The position numbers and the translations under genes are program-made. Of a stretch of 20,698 bases of DNA, positions 14,345 to 20,698 are shown piece after piece (position 1 is the stretch's first letter; each line of letters starts with the position of its first letter). The stretch covers positions 1 to 20,698 of the forward strand of contig CAKUPC010000035.1 of the NCBI GenBank assembly GCA_934675095.1, given 5' to 3'. Origin of the DNA: an uncultured Bacteroidales bacterium (GTDB lineage: Bacteria; Bacteroidota; Bacteroidia; Bacteroidales; UBA932). The notes under the pieces are model-generated. The model was not told the origin of the DNA. It saw nothing but the letters and a program-made list of their open reading frames with translations, and did not search any database.

Positions 14345-15529
14345 TCAGAACAACTCCTCCGGATTGACGGTGAGGAACGTTTCGAGGGGGATGCCGTCTG
14401 TGCCGACGGTGTAGAGCCTGTGCGGGTGGAATTTGGAATCGAACAGTGTCATCCCCTCATTGCCGGAGTCCTTGCCGCTTTTGACTTCGACGGCAATGAC
14501 CTTGCTGCCTTTCTGGAGGACATAATCGACTTCCCGGCTGTTCTCGTTCCAATAATATAGGTCGAAATATCCCTCCCTTGCCTTGTTCAGCAGGTGGCTG
14601 CCGACGGCGGACTCGACAATACGTCCCCATTCTTTTGCGTTGTCTCTGATTTCATCGAATGTAAATTCGCTTTGCGCACTCAGAAGAGCGTTGTTATAGA
14701 CCTGAAACTTTGGCTTGGATGCGCGTTTCCGAATTATGTCTCCGGCGTATTTTTCAAGTCCGCATAGCAGCCCCGCAGCATCAAGAAGCGCAAGATAGTC
14801 GCTGAGAGTAGTGAGATTGCCCTTCTCCATCAGGTCTCCCTGCACTTTTGTAAGAGACAGTATTTGAGCGGAATATGAACATCCTATGTCGAAAAGCTTA
14901 TGCAGCAGCGCAGGCTTGTTCACCCTTGTGAGCATGAGGATGTCCTTTGATATGCTTGTCTCAATAAGTGAGCTTTTAATATACCTCTTCCATCTCGTCT
15001 CGTCGTCCGTCAGTTCTTCGCTTCCGGGATAGCCGCCGAACCATAGGTATTTGTCTAAACTCCACCCGAAGGCATCCTTCATCTCCGAATATGTCCAGTG
15101 CGGAATGAATATGCTTTCAAACCTGCCGGCGAGCGATTCCGTAAGTCCCTGCTGAATGAGCAATGACGACGAACCGAGGAGGATTACTTTCATAGGGATG
15201 TTCTCCCGTGAGTCGGCGTCCCATTCTTTCTTTACGGTCTCGCTCCAGTTGGAAATCTTTTGAACCTCATCTATTACCAGTATGAAATCCGCGCTCCCGC
15301 TCTGTTTCAGCAGTAGACGCGCCTTGTCCCATTGTCCGCGAATCCAGCTTCCTTCCGCCTGCACAGTGTCATCGGCCGTGACAAACAGATGATTATGGGC
15401 GGTGGCAGCAAGGTATTGTTCAACCATTGTCGTCTTTCCAACCTGCCTTGGGCCGTAGAGAACCTGAATGAACTTTCGAGGCTCATCCATTCTTTCTGCG
15501 ATGGTCTTTATGTATTCTCTCTGAATCAT
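14345..15529 (-). CDS. AAA/DUF4143 ATP-binding protein (second copy)
   Basis: This 394-residue protein has Walker A GPRQVGKTT (residues 26-34), Walker B FILVIDEVQ (Asp87, Glu88), a sensor-like LLGSSSLLIQ, and a DUF4143 C-terminal domain ending in REVDYVLQ (Asp335) with VEVKSG (Glu348, Lys350), the D...ExK signature. It is the same family as the protein encoded at 7668-8972 but clearly diverged, so it is not a recent duplicate. It lies 68 nt upstream of the methyltransferase gene on the same strand and may travel with the defence genes, although it has its own regulatory region: a candidate -7 box, a palindrome just downstream of it, and three 22-nt repeats. Its cellular role is unknown. It is likely cytoplasmic. 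Confidence 0.9.
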   Translation of the reverse strand: MIQREYIKTIAERMDEPRKFIQVLYGPRQVGKTTMVEQYLAATAHNHLFVTADDTVQAEGSWIRGQWDKARLLLKQSGSADFILVIDEVQKISNWSETVKKEWDADSRENIPMKVILLGSSSLLIQQGLTESLAGRFESIFIPHWTYSEMKDAFGWSLDKYLWFGGYPGSEELTDDETRWKRYIKSSLIETSISKDILMLTRVNKPALLHKLFDIGCSYSAQILSLTKVQGDLMEKGNLTTLSDYLALLDAAGLLCGLEKYAGDIIRKRASKPKFQVYNNALLSAQSEFTFDEIRDNAKEWGRIVESAVGSHLLNKAREGYFDLYYWNENSREVDYVLQKGSKVIAVEVKSGKDSGNEGMTLFDSKFHPHRLYTVGTDGIPLETFLTVNPEELF

Positions 15530-15540
15530 AGTTCCTGTAT

Positions 15541-15559
15541 TATAGTGTCTTACACTATA
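15541..15559. promoter_or_regulatory. Palindromic operator candidate before the second DUF4143 ATPase
   Basis: TATAGTGT, three bases, ACACTATA: perfect 8-nt arms. It lies 11 nt upstream of the ATG and starts where transcription is expected to begin from the -7 box at 15574-15567. That is a typical repressor-site position; an mRNA leader hairpin is the alternative. Confidence 0.5.
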
Positions 15560-15566
15560 TCTACGG

Positions 15567-15574
15567 CAAAGGTA
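15567..15574 (-). promoter_or_regulatory. Candidate -7 box of the second DUF4143 ATPase
   Basis: The - strand reads TACCTTTG, matching TAnnTTTG and identical to the -7 box proposed for the first ATPase. The predicted start of transcription is near 15560, about 30 nt before the ATG. No clear -33 TTTG is present at standard spacing; the 22-nt repeats occupy that region. Confidence 0.45.
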
Positions 15575-15636
15575 ATAATTTTATTAGATAAACCTAATAA
15601 TTTTATTATGCAAACCTAATAAAATTTTGAGATAAT
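15571..15636. repeat. Three 22-nt imperfect tandem direct repeats upstream of the second DUF4143 ATPase
   Basis: Units begin at 15571 (GGTAATAATTTTATTA), 15593 (CCTAATAATTTTATTA) and 15615 (CCTAATAAAATTTT), exactly 22 nt apart, with AAA just before each. Each unit also holds inverted TTATTA/TAATAA elements. A 22-nt period is about two helical turns. The array overlaps the candidate promoter. Confidence 0.75.
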
Positions 15637-15661
15637 GTATCTTATCAAGTGACTGAGAGAA

Positions 15662-15783
15662 ATAAGATGAAGAAAAAGATGGGATGCAAGGCACTCGGCG
15701 AAGCCAAATACCGCAGCAACCTTATAGTTGTGAGGATTTTGGCAAGACGAGTAACGCCGCAGACCGCTTTTTCTTCGTCTTAT
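15662..15783. repeat. ~122-nt imperfect palindrome (MITE-like element, structured RNA or terminator)
   Basis: The outer arms 15662-15677 and 15768-15783 are 16-nt inverted repeats with one mismatch that is G:U-compatible in RNA. The inner parts also align as reverse complements with bulges (shared blocks ACTCG, GCCAAA, CAAC), so the whole piece can fold into one long hairpin. It ends 1 nt before the stop codon of the - strand polyferredoxin gene, so it lies in that gene's 3' untranslated region. It contains no credible ORF. Confidence 0.6.
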
Positions 15784-15784
15784 T

Positions 15785-17833
15785 TCATTTCAACTCCGTT
15801 TCGCCGGGAACGTACCGGTGCACCGTGCCCTTCTCGTGGAACTTCATCTTCGCGTCCATTTCGCGGACATCGTCCTTGGCGTAGGTGATGGTCCACTTCT
15901 CCTCGTTGAGGAGTTCCCAGATGCGGTCGGCCGTCATCGGGGCGGCATAGCGAATCTGGATGGCCGGGATGAGGTCGCGGTTGAGGCGGATATAGACTCC
16001 GATGATGCCATCGTGACGGGAGAGGTGGTTGCTGACATACGGCACGGAGCGCTTGATGATAGGCTTCTCGTAGTTGCGGTCCGTGATTTCATAGATGAAC
16101 TGAGGCTGGCCCTCGTACTCGGCGACGCGGGTAGGGAACTCAGCCGTGAACGCCGAGGTGTTTTTGAACATACGGTGAAGGTAGTCGCTGATGCCTATCA
16201 TCCCGAATCCCGGCTCCATCCTCACGAACTTGTAATCGACCGGGGTGTCCTTCGTGCCGCCGCCGTGGACAGGCATCTTGAGCATCTTCATTTCCACCGT
16301 CTCCTTGAACCACTGTTCATCGGCAGTCTCGTCCGGACTCATATAGACGCGCACAATCAGCGGGCAGGCAAACTCGGATTCAAGTCCGAAGATGCTCTTG
16401 CCGGTGTTGCGAATCTGAAGCCCGAGGTAGTTGAGATCGACCTTGTCGTACATCTTTTCCGTGCGGATGGTGACGATTTTCAGAGAGTCGAGTTTCGCCG
16501 GATCCGGAGTCCAGATGCGGAACATCGACGGAGTGAAAATTGCCTCCTTGAGTTTCTCTTCGTCCAGCCTGGTCTTGTCTATGAGTACGTCCGCCGTGTG
16601 GTGATGGACGTATGTCTTCACGCCGTGCACGCCCTGAATCCGCTGAAGCTTCGCCTTGAACGCCATTGAACTTCCGTAGCATTTCACCGAGCGCAGACCG
16701 TCGAGATGCACCGTCTCAAGATTCTCGGACGGGACGAGCTGCGCGACAACTGCTCCGGTGGAATCTACCTGCTCGATGCCCCATCTGAAATTGACCGTGG
16801 GCAGCTCGAACTTCGTTCCCGCCCAGATTCCGACTGCGGTGAGAGCGACGGTCAGGAGTGCCGGAACATATTTCCAGAAGCCTCCCTTCGCCCGCTGGCT
16901 CACTCCAATCTGCAATGCTCCGGTCCGGCAGGCTGCCGTGCACTCCCCGCAGAGGGTGCAATCAACGTGACTGACGCGGCTGCGGCACTTGTCGACAGAG
17001 ATATGGTATGGGCAGTGCCTCGTGCAGGCCTTGCAGCGGTTGCAGAGGCTCTCGTCCTTGATGACGGCGAGGCTCTGATATGCCGCATTGGGAACAAGAA
17101 CCTCAAGCAGGTAGCCCACAGCGCAGAAGGTCGCGAGCACCGCCACCCAGTTCACGTGAACCTTGCACAGGCCGAGAACCAGCACCGTCCCGAAGAGCAC
17201 GACCACCCACGCCCAGTACTTCAGCGTGTCGGACAAGGCTCCGAGCGGGCAGACATAGCGGCACCAGAAACGGTCGATGAGAAATCCTCCGAGGCATACG
17301 AGCACTAAGGATGTGATTGACATCCAGAGCGTTATTTCTCCCTTGAATCCGGTCGCCACCGCATAGTAGGGGTCAAGGTTCTTGCAGAAGAGCTCGCTTG
17401 CCGTTGCCGTCGAGTAGAAAATCACGAAGAGCAGTGCATATTTCACGATGCGCAGAATCTTGTCGCCTGCGCTTCCGTTGCGGATGGCGATTCCCTTCTT
17501 CCATCCCAGACCCTTACGCAGGCCCGTGAGAAAATCCTCGACAGTCCCGAGCGGGCAGAGGTAGCCGCAGAAGAGCTTCGCGAAGAGCATCGCGGCCACG
17601 GCGAGCACGATGCCCATCATCACCTGCACCGAAGACATCGAGCAGGGGAGCGTGCTGTTGGCAAGGTAGGTCGTGAGCGCCTGAAGGCCGCCCATAGGAC
17701 ACCACGCCTCCGGGTCGGGCTTTTCAGTCCCGAACTTCACCACGCCCGTCAGCACGAGAACAAGCAAGGCCAGCACGCCCCACTGAAGCAGATGCTTGGG
17801 CCAGTTCCTTAAGAATCTTGATTTTGTAGCCAT
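15785..17833 (-). CDS. Membrane polyferredoxin, NapH/NosR/FixG-like, with HMA-like C-terminal module
   Basis: This 682-residue integral membrane iron-sulfur protein has an N-terminal half (1-~340) with about six hydrophobic segments and the paired Cys motifs CGYLCP (89-94) and CRYVCP (191-196) typical of NapH/NosR/FixG-type proteins, plus WCPMGG at 44-49. A 2x[4Fe-4S] ferredoxin domain follows (Cys264, 267, 270, 274 and Cys292, 295, 298, 302), then a last membrane segment (~322-340). The ~340-residue C-terminal part is unusual. Residues ~380-435 resemble a heavy-metal-associated fold (VKCYGSSMAFKAKLQRIQGV, then TADVLID) with the metal CxxC reduced to CYGS. It probably carries electrons across or along the inner membrane to a periplasmic reductive system; partner unknown. 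It lies 105 nt downstream of the C69 peptidase gene, same strand. Confidence 0.85.
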   Translation of the reverse strand: MATKSRFLRNWPKHLLQWGVLALLVLVLTGVVKFGTEKPDPEAWCPMGGLQALTTYLANSTLPCSMSSVQVMMGIVLAVAAMLFAKLFCGYLCPLGTVEDFLTGLRKGLGWKKGIAIRNGSAGDKILRIVKYALLFVIFYSTATASELFCKNLDPYYAVATGFKGEITLWMSITSLVLVCLGGFLIDRFWCRYVCPLGALSDTLKYWAWVVVLFGTVLVLGLCKVHVNWVAVLATFCAVGYLLEVLVPNAAYQSLAVIKDESLCNRCKACTRHCPYHISVDKCRSRVSHVDCTLCGECTAACRTGALQIGVSQRAKGGFWKYVPALLTVALTAVGIWAGTKFELPTVNFRWGIEQVDSTGAVVAQLVPSENLETVHLDGLRSVKCYGSSMAFKAKLQRIQGVHGVKTYVHHHTADVLIDKTRLDEEKLKEAIFTPSMFRIWTPDPAKLDSLKIVTIRTEKMYDKVDLNYLGLQIRNTGKSIFGLESEFACPLIVRVYMSPDETADEQWFKETVEMKMLKMPVHGGGTKDTPVDYKFVRMEPGFGMIGISDYLHRMFKNTSAFTAEFPTRVAEYEGQPQFIYEITDRNYEKPIIKRSVPYVSNHLSRHDGIIGVYIRLNRDLIPAIQIRYAAPMTADRIWELLNEEKWTITYAKDDVREMDAKMKFHEKGTVHRYVPGETELK

Positions 17834-17938
17834 TTTATGTCAGTTTAAATTTACCATTATGAGATGAATCCCCGAGAGGGCGAGACAAAAGAATGGTGCA
17901 AGGCTCGCGAGAAGCCCGACCCTCAGCGAACATCCTAT

Positions 17939-19720
17939 TTATTTTGCCTCGATTACGGAGCCGTGGTCCCGTGCTACCGTCCGCTTCCAGGTCTCGGTGT
18001 AGCCCGGCCACTCAATCTTGCCCGGAATCTTGTCCGAATAGCCGTTCGTAACCCAGCTCCCGTCCGGATTCTGTCCCTTCACGTTGCCGTCGAGGAATTT
18101 CACGAGCAGGAACTCCTCCATGGCGACCCACTTGCCGAAAATCTCCTGCGCCGTGTTCACGGAAAACTCCGTCACGAACTCCTTTGTCTGCGGAATGGGG
18201 TCGATGACCTTCGGTCTCCTGTCGTTCCTCTTGACGATCTTGCGTTTCTTCTGAATTTCGAGATTATATATTTCCATCGCCTTCGCGTCATTCTCGGCGA
18301 GCCTTGCAATCTGCGTCGTCTCCCATTCGTCGATGGCCTCACGCACCGTCGGAGCCATTATGTTGTAGGCCTTATAGCAGGCGTTCGCCACGCGGTTGCA
18401 CATCCAGAACGCCGAGGTTGCGGAGTAGTGCAGGATGTCGCCGTTGCCCTCGCGGAAGCACTCCGGGACCTGTTGCGTGTTCGTGTAAATCGGGGTGAGC
18501 CATGAAGTCGCGGCATCGTCGCAGCCGAACCATATCACGCCGCCCACGGCATCCGGCAGCCACCCTCTGCTCTGTCCCACGAACCAGAACCCGGTCTGCT
18601 GGGTCGCCATTGCCCTCTCGTTTATGTAGGTTTTTCCATCGACCTCGAAACTCATCGGCCTCCACCTGTACGGGAGCGCGTTTCCGCCGGCCCCGATGTC
18701 CTGTGTCATGTCCATGGGCGTGCCCTCGAAATGGTCGCGCATCGCGTCCGCCACATCCTTTACGGAGACTTTCTCCGCCGGCTTCACGAACAGCGGGAAG
18801 CGCTTGGTCTTGTCGTAGCCCATCGCGTAGTCGAGATAGTCCGCCGCGTCGCGGGTCACCTCCTTGCCGTTTTCGTCCTCAAAGGTGAACTTGCCCTTGC
18901 AGAGGATGTTGAACGCCGACCATGCGCGTGACTCGCAGGCTCTCATTCCGCTGAAGTCGAGCGGGGCGTAGGTGTCGCAGAAGCTGAACTCGCTGTCCTT
19001 GCCGTCGAACCAGCCCATCTCGCGGGCGAACGAAATCACGTCCGGGGCGTAGAGGCAGTTCTCCGGGTCGTCAAGCGGGAACGTGCTGATGCGAGCCTGA
19101 TTGGCGTGCGCGCAGATGTAGCCGTCAGGAACCCTGCGTGCCACCCAGACGATGCCCTTGCGGACATTCTTCCCATTTTCAATCTTCGTCCCCTTTCCTA
19201 TGAGGTCCATCACCCACACCTCGTTAGGGTCGGCAATCGAGAACGACTCTCCTTCTGAATAATAGCCGTATTCGTTGGCGAGGGACACAATCACGTCAAT
19301 CGCCTCCCGTGCCGTCGTGGTCCGTTCAAGAGCGATGTATATCAATGAACCATAGTCCATTACGCCTGTGGAGTCCCAAAGCTCGCCCCTGCCTCCGTAG
19401 GTGGTCTCCGCCACAATCAGCTGGTGCTCGTTCATGTTCCCGACCCTCTGGTAGGTCACGGGTGCCTGCGGGATCCGTCCGAGGAACTTCCCCGTGTCCC
19501 AATCCGTCACGTCCCTCATCGCTCCCTTGTCCCAGAAGCCGCCCTTCAGGTAGTAGAGCTCGCCGTAAAGCTGGTGTGAATCAGCGGCATACGAAATCAT
19601 GCACGACCCGTCGGCGCTCGCTCCCTTTGTCACGAGAATGTTGCTGCACGCATATCCCTCAATCGAAATCATCGCCGTCAGGGACATGATTCCGTAAGAT
19701 AAAAATTTCTTTATGTTCAT
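17939..19720 (-). CDS. C69 family dipeptidase (Ntn-type cysteine hydrolase)
   Basis: This 593-residue secreted peptidase has a signal MNIKKFLSYGIMSLTAMISIEGYA followed by CSNILVTKGAS; Cys25 becomes the N-terminal nucleophile, as in PepD/C69 enzymes, which expose this Cys by processing. Family blocks follow: ADGSCMISYAADSH, NEHQLIVAETTYGGR, FSIADPNEVWVMDLIGKG, and ARRVPDGYICAHANQARI. It hydrolyses dipeptides, probably in the periplasm, complementing the dipeptide-releasing S46 peptidase encoded elsewhere in this window. The open frame extends 33 codons upstream, but that part lacks a signal peptide and is leader sequence; the ATG at 19720 puts the signal peptide at the N-terminus. It is transcribed divergently from the TonB-dependent receptor. 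Confidence 0.9.
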   Translation of the reverse strand: MNIKKFLSYGIMSLTAMISIEGYACSNILVTKGASADGSCMISYAADSHQLYGELYYLKGGFWDKGAMRDVTDWDTGKFLGRIPQAPVTYQRVGNMNEHQLIVAETTYGGRGELWDSTGVMDYGSLIYIALERTTTAREAIDVIVSLANEYGYYSEGESFSIADPNEVWVMDLIGKGTKIENGKNVRKGIVWVARRVPDGYICAHANQARISTFPLDDPENCLYAPDVISFAREMGWFDGKDSEFSFCDTYAPLDFSGMRACESRAWSAFNILCKGKFTFEDENGKEVTRDAADYLDYAMGYDKTKRFPLFVKPAEKVSVKDVADAMRDHFEGTPMDMTQDIGAGGNALPYRWRPMSFEVDGKTYINERAMATQQTGFWFVGQSRGWLPDAVGGVIWFGCDDAATSWLTPIYTNTQQVPECFREGNGDILHYSATSAFWMCNRVANACYKAYNIMAPTVREAIDEWETTQIARLAENDAKAMEIYNLEIQKKRKIVKRNDRRPKVIDPIPQTKEFVTEFSVNTAQEIFGKWVAMEEFLLVKFLDGNVKGQNPDGSWVTNGYSDKIPGKIEWPGYTETWKRTVARDHGSVIEAK

Positions 19721-19770
19721 GTGTTTCAAATATTTTCTTTCATTTTCAATGAATCCGTTTTGTCGTTCCA

Positions 19771-19797
19771 CCCCCCTTGCCGTTAGAGACGGCCCCC
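19771..19797. promoter_or_regulatory. Small hairpin flanked by six-base C/G tracts in the dipeptidase leader
   Basis: CCCCCC (19771-19776) and a second CCCCCC (19793-19798) flank a GCCGT-tagag-ACGGC hairpin (19779-19793). On the dipeptidase mRNA strand this reads as two G6 runs around a stem-loop ~50-80 nt before the start codon, a possible regulatory structure in the 5' leader. Confidence 0.4.
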
Positions 19798-19806
19798 CAA
19801 ATCTTA

Positions 19807-19834
19807 CAAATTTATGCAAAAATAATTATATTTG
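19807..19834. promoter_or_regulatory. Back-to-back promoters for the dipeptidase (-) and TonB-dependent receptor (+)
   Basis: The - strand reads TAAATTTG (19814-19807) and the + strand reads TATATTTG (19827-19834), both perfect TAnnTTTG -7 boxes followed by T. They point away from each other, 12 nt apart. Predicted leaders are ~80 nt (dipeptidase) and ~37 nt (receptor). No clear -33 TTTG was found for either. Confidence 0.5.
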
Positions 19835-19877
19835 TAGGCTGTGGATTTTGAAAAACACATGAGAAACACGTCTCAAG

Positions 19878-20698
19878 ATGAAGAGATATTCCTTAATATT
19901 GATTTTACTGACATTCTCGGCACTTGCGTTTGCCGCGCCTCGGAACTTTTCGATTGCCGGCAAAGTCACTGACGCTCAGAGTGGTGAGCCTATAGCCGGA
20001 GTCATATTCAACATCGACGGAACAGGACTTTGGACTCTTTCGGACACGGACGGAAACTATCTGTTCGACAAGGTGCAGGCGGGGGATTATATTATAAAGG
20101 TGTCGTGCCTCGGATATGCGGAGAAAAGCCTTGAAGTGAAACTGGATAAGGACATCACCGGGCTGAATGTTGCGTTGCCGCTTAATACCTTGGCTCTTGA
20201 CGGGGTCGTAGTGTCGGCGGAGAGGAAAAAGGACGACATGAACACGGTGATATCCTTCGGAACTCATGCGCTCGAACACCTCCAGATGTCGAACATAACC
20301 GACGTGAGCACCCTTCTGCCCGGCGGCAAGACCATAAATCCGGACCTTACTACCAACAATGTCCTCTCGCTGCGCGACGGTGGCTCGGCTGTGGGCAACG
20401 CTGCGTTCGGAACAGCCCTCGAAGTCGATGGAGTGCGCATCGGGAACAACGCCTCGTTCGCCCAGCCTGCGGGAAGCGGGACGAGGAATATCTCGGTCGA
20501 GAACATAGAGTCAATCGAGGTCATAACCGGAGTGCCTTCTGCGGAATACGGCGACCTCAACAGCGGAATGGTGAAAATCAACACCAGAAAGGGCCGCACG
20601 CCGTGGAACGTCACCATGGCCGTGAATCCCAGGACCTACCAGCTGTCGGCCTCCAAGGGCTTCGACCTCGGCGGGGACAGGGGAGTGATAAACGCCAG
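19878..20698 (+). CDS. TonB-dependent receptor, N-terminal part (3' end outside window)
   Basis: The frame is open from ATG 19878 to the window edge (273 codons visible). It has a type I signal peptide (MKRYSLILILLTFSALAFAA), then a carboxypeptidase-regulatory-like domain (~26-110: FSIAGKVTDAQSGEPIAGV, SDTDGNYLF, VSCLGYAEK), then the start of the plug domain (~112-240: VVVSAERKKDDMNTV, LQMSNITDVSTLLPGG, ALEVDGVRI, VENIESIEVITGVPSAEYG, LNSGMVKINTRKG). This is a SusC/RagA-like or closely related outer-membrane transporter energised by TonB; the substrate cannot be predicted from the N-terminus. No SusD partner is in view. The gene is preceded by a candidate -7 box and is divergent from the C69 dipeptidase, with which it may be co-regulated. 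Confidence 0.92.
   Translation, partial: MKRYSLILILLTFSALAFAAPRNFSIAGKVTDAQSGEPIAGVIFNIDGTGLWTLSDTDGNYLFDKVQAGDYIIKVSCLGYAEKSLEVKLDKDITGLNVALPLNTLALDGVVVSAERKKDDMNTVISFGTHALEHLQMSNITDVSTLLPGGKTINPDLTTNNVLSLRDGGSAVGNAAFGTALEVDGVRIGNNASFAQPAGSGTRNISVENIESIEVITGVPSAEYGDLNSGMVKINTRKGRTPWNVTMAVNPRTYQLSASKGFDLGGDRGVINA

Noticed and set aside
7668..15529. Integrated prophage or conjugative element
   Set aside because: No integrase, transposase, relaxase, structural phage gene, tRNA or att-like flanking repeat was seen, so only a compact defence cassette is supported.
15818..16669. Open + strand frame of 283 codons opposite the polyferredoxin
   Set aside because: Antisense shadow of a gene with clear cysteine motifs; no signal, domain or homology pattern of its own.
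17864..18505. Open + strand frame of 213 codons opposite the dipeptidase
   Set aside because: Antisense shadow of the C69 gene; no independent evidence of coding.
19721..19819. 33-codon N-terminal extension of the C69 dipeptidase
   Set aside because: It would bury the signal peptide and the nucleophile Cys that must become N-terminal. It also overlaps the leader hairpin and the candidate promoter.

Overview
The window comes from a moderately GC-rich member of the Bacteroidales. The evidence is Bacteroidota-type lipoprotein signal peptides, fimbrillin-like and FISUMP domains, S46 and C69 peptidases, a SusC/RagA-type TonB-dependent receptor, and TAnnTTTG-type promoter boxes. A Rikenellaceae/Alistipes-like or related gut or rumen lineage fits, but the sequence alone does not fix the genus. 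No rRNA, tRNA, CRISPR array or transposase was seen.

Region 1 (1-7604, + strand) is a tightly spaced surface-protein/glycan locus. It holds the end of a BNR/sialidase-like propeller protein, an 800-residue lipoprotein combining a fimbrillin-like head, a BNR propeller and a CBM9-like tail, and two paralogous lipoproteins with a fimbrillin-like head and a FISUMP tail. An uncatalogued 47-codon ORF sits between those two. A secreted GH39-like glycosidase closes the cluster. Gaps of 7 to 51 nt suggest co-transcription. The products probably bind and cut a glycan at the cell surface. Overlapping inverted repeats separate this cluster from the convergent gene that follows.

Region 2 (7668-15529, - strand) contains an AAA/DUF4143 ATPase, an S46 dipeptidyl-peptidase, a RhuM-family protein, a probable restriction endonuclease, a complete C5-cytosine methyltransferase and a second AAA/DUF4143 ATPase. 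Methyltransferase, endonuclease and RhuM are packed with 1 and 3 nt between them, and part of the stretch is clearly AT-richer than its flanks. This looks like an acquired defence cassette placed directly upstream of a housekeeping-type peptidase. Each ATPase has its own upstream array of three imperfect direct repeats, with exact periods of 32 nt and 22 nt. The second ATPase also has a perfect palindrome near its predicted transcription start.

Region 3 (15662-20698) starts with a roughly 122-nt imperfect palindrome that ends at the stop codon of a membrane polyferredoxin (NapH/NosR/FixG-like, with a degenerate HMA-like module). Next is a C69-family dipeptidase. Divergent from it is the start of a TonB-dependent receptor that runs off the window. 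The two genes appear to share a back-to-back promoter region.

The least explained items are the 47-residue ORF among the fimbrillin genes, the helically phased repeat arrays before both ATPases, the endonuclease of unrecognised family, the 31-nt palindrome inside rhuM, and the 122-nt hairpin element.
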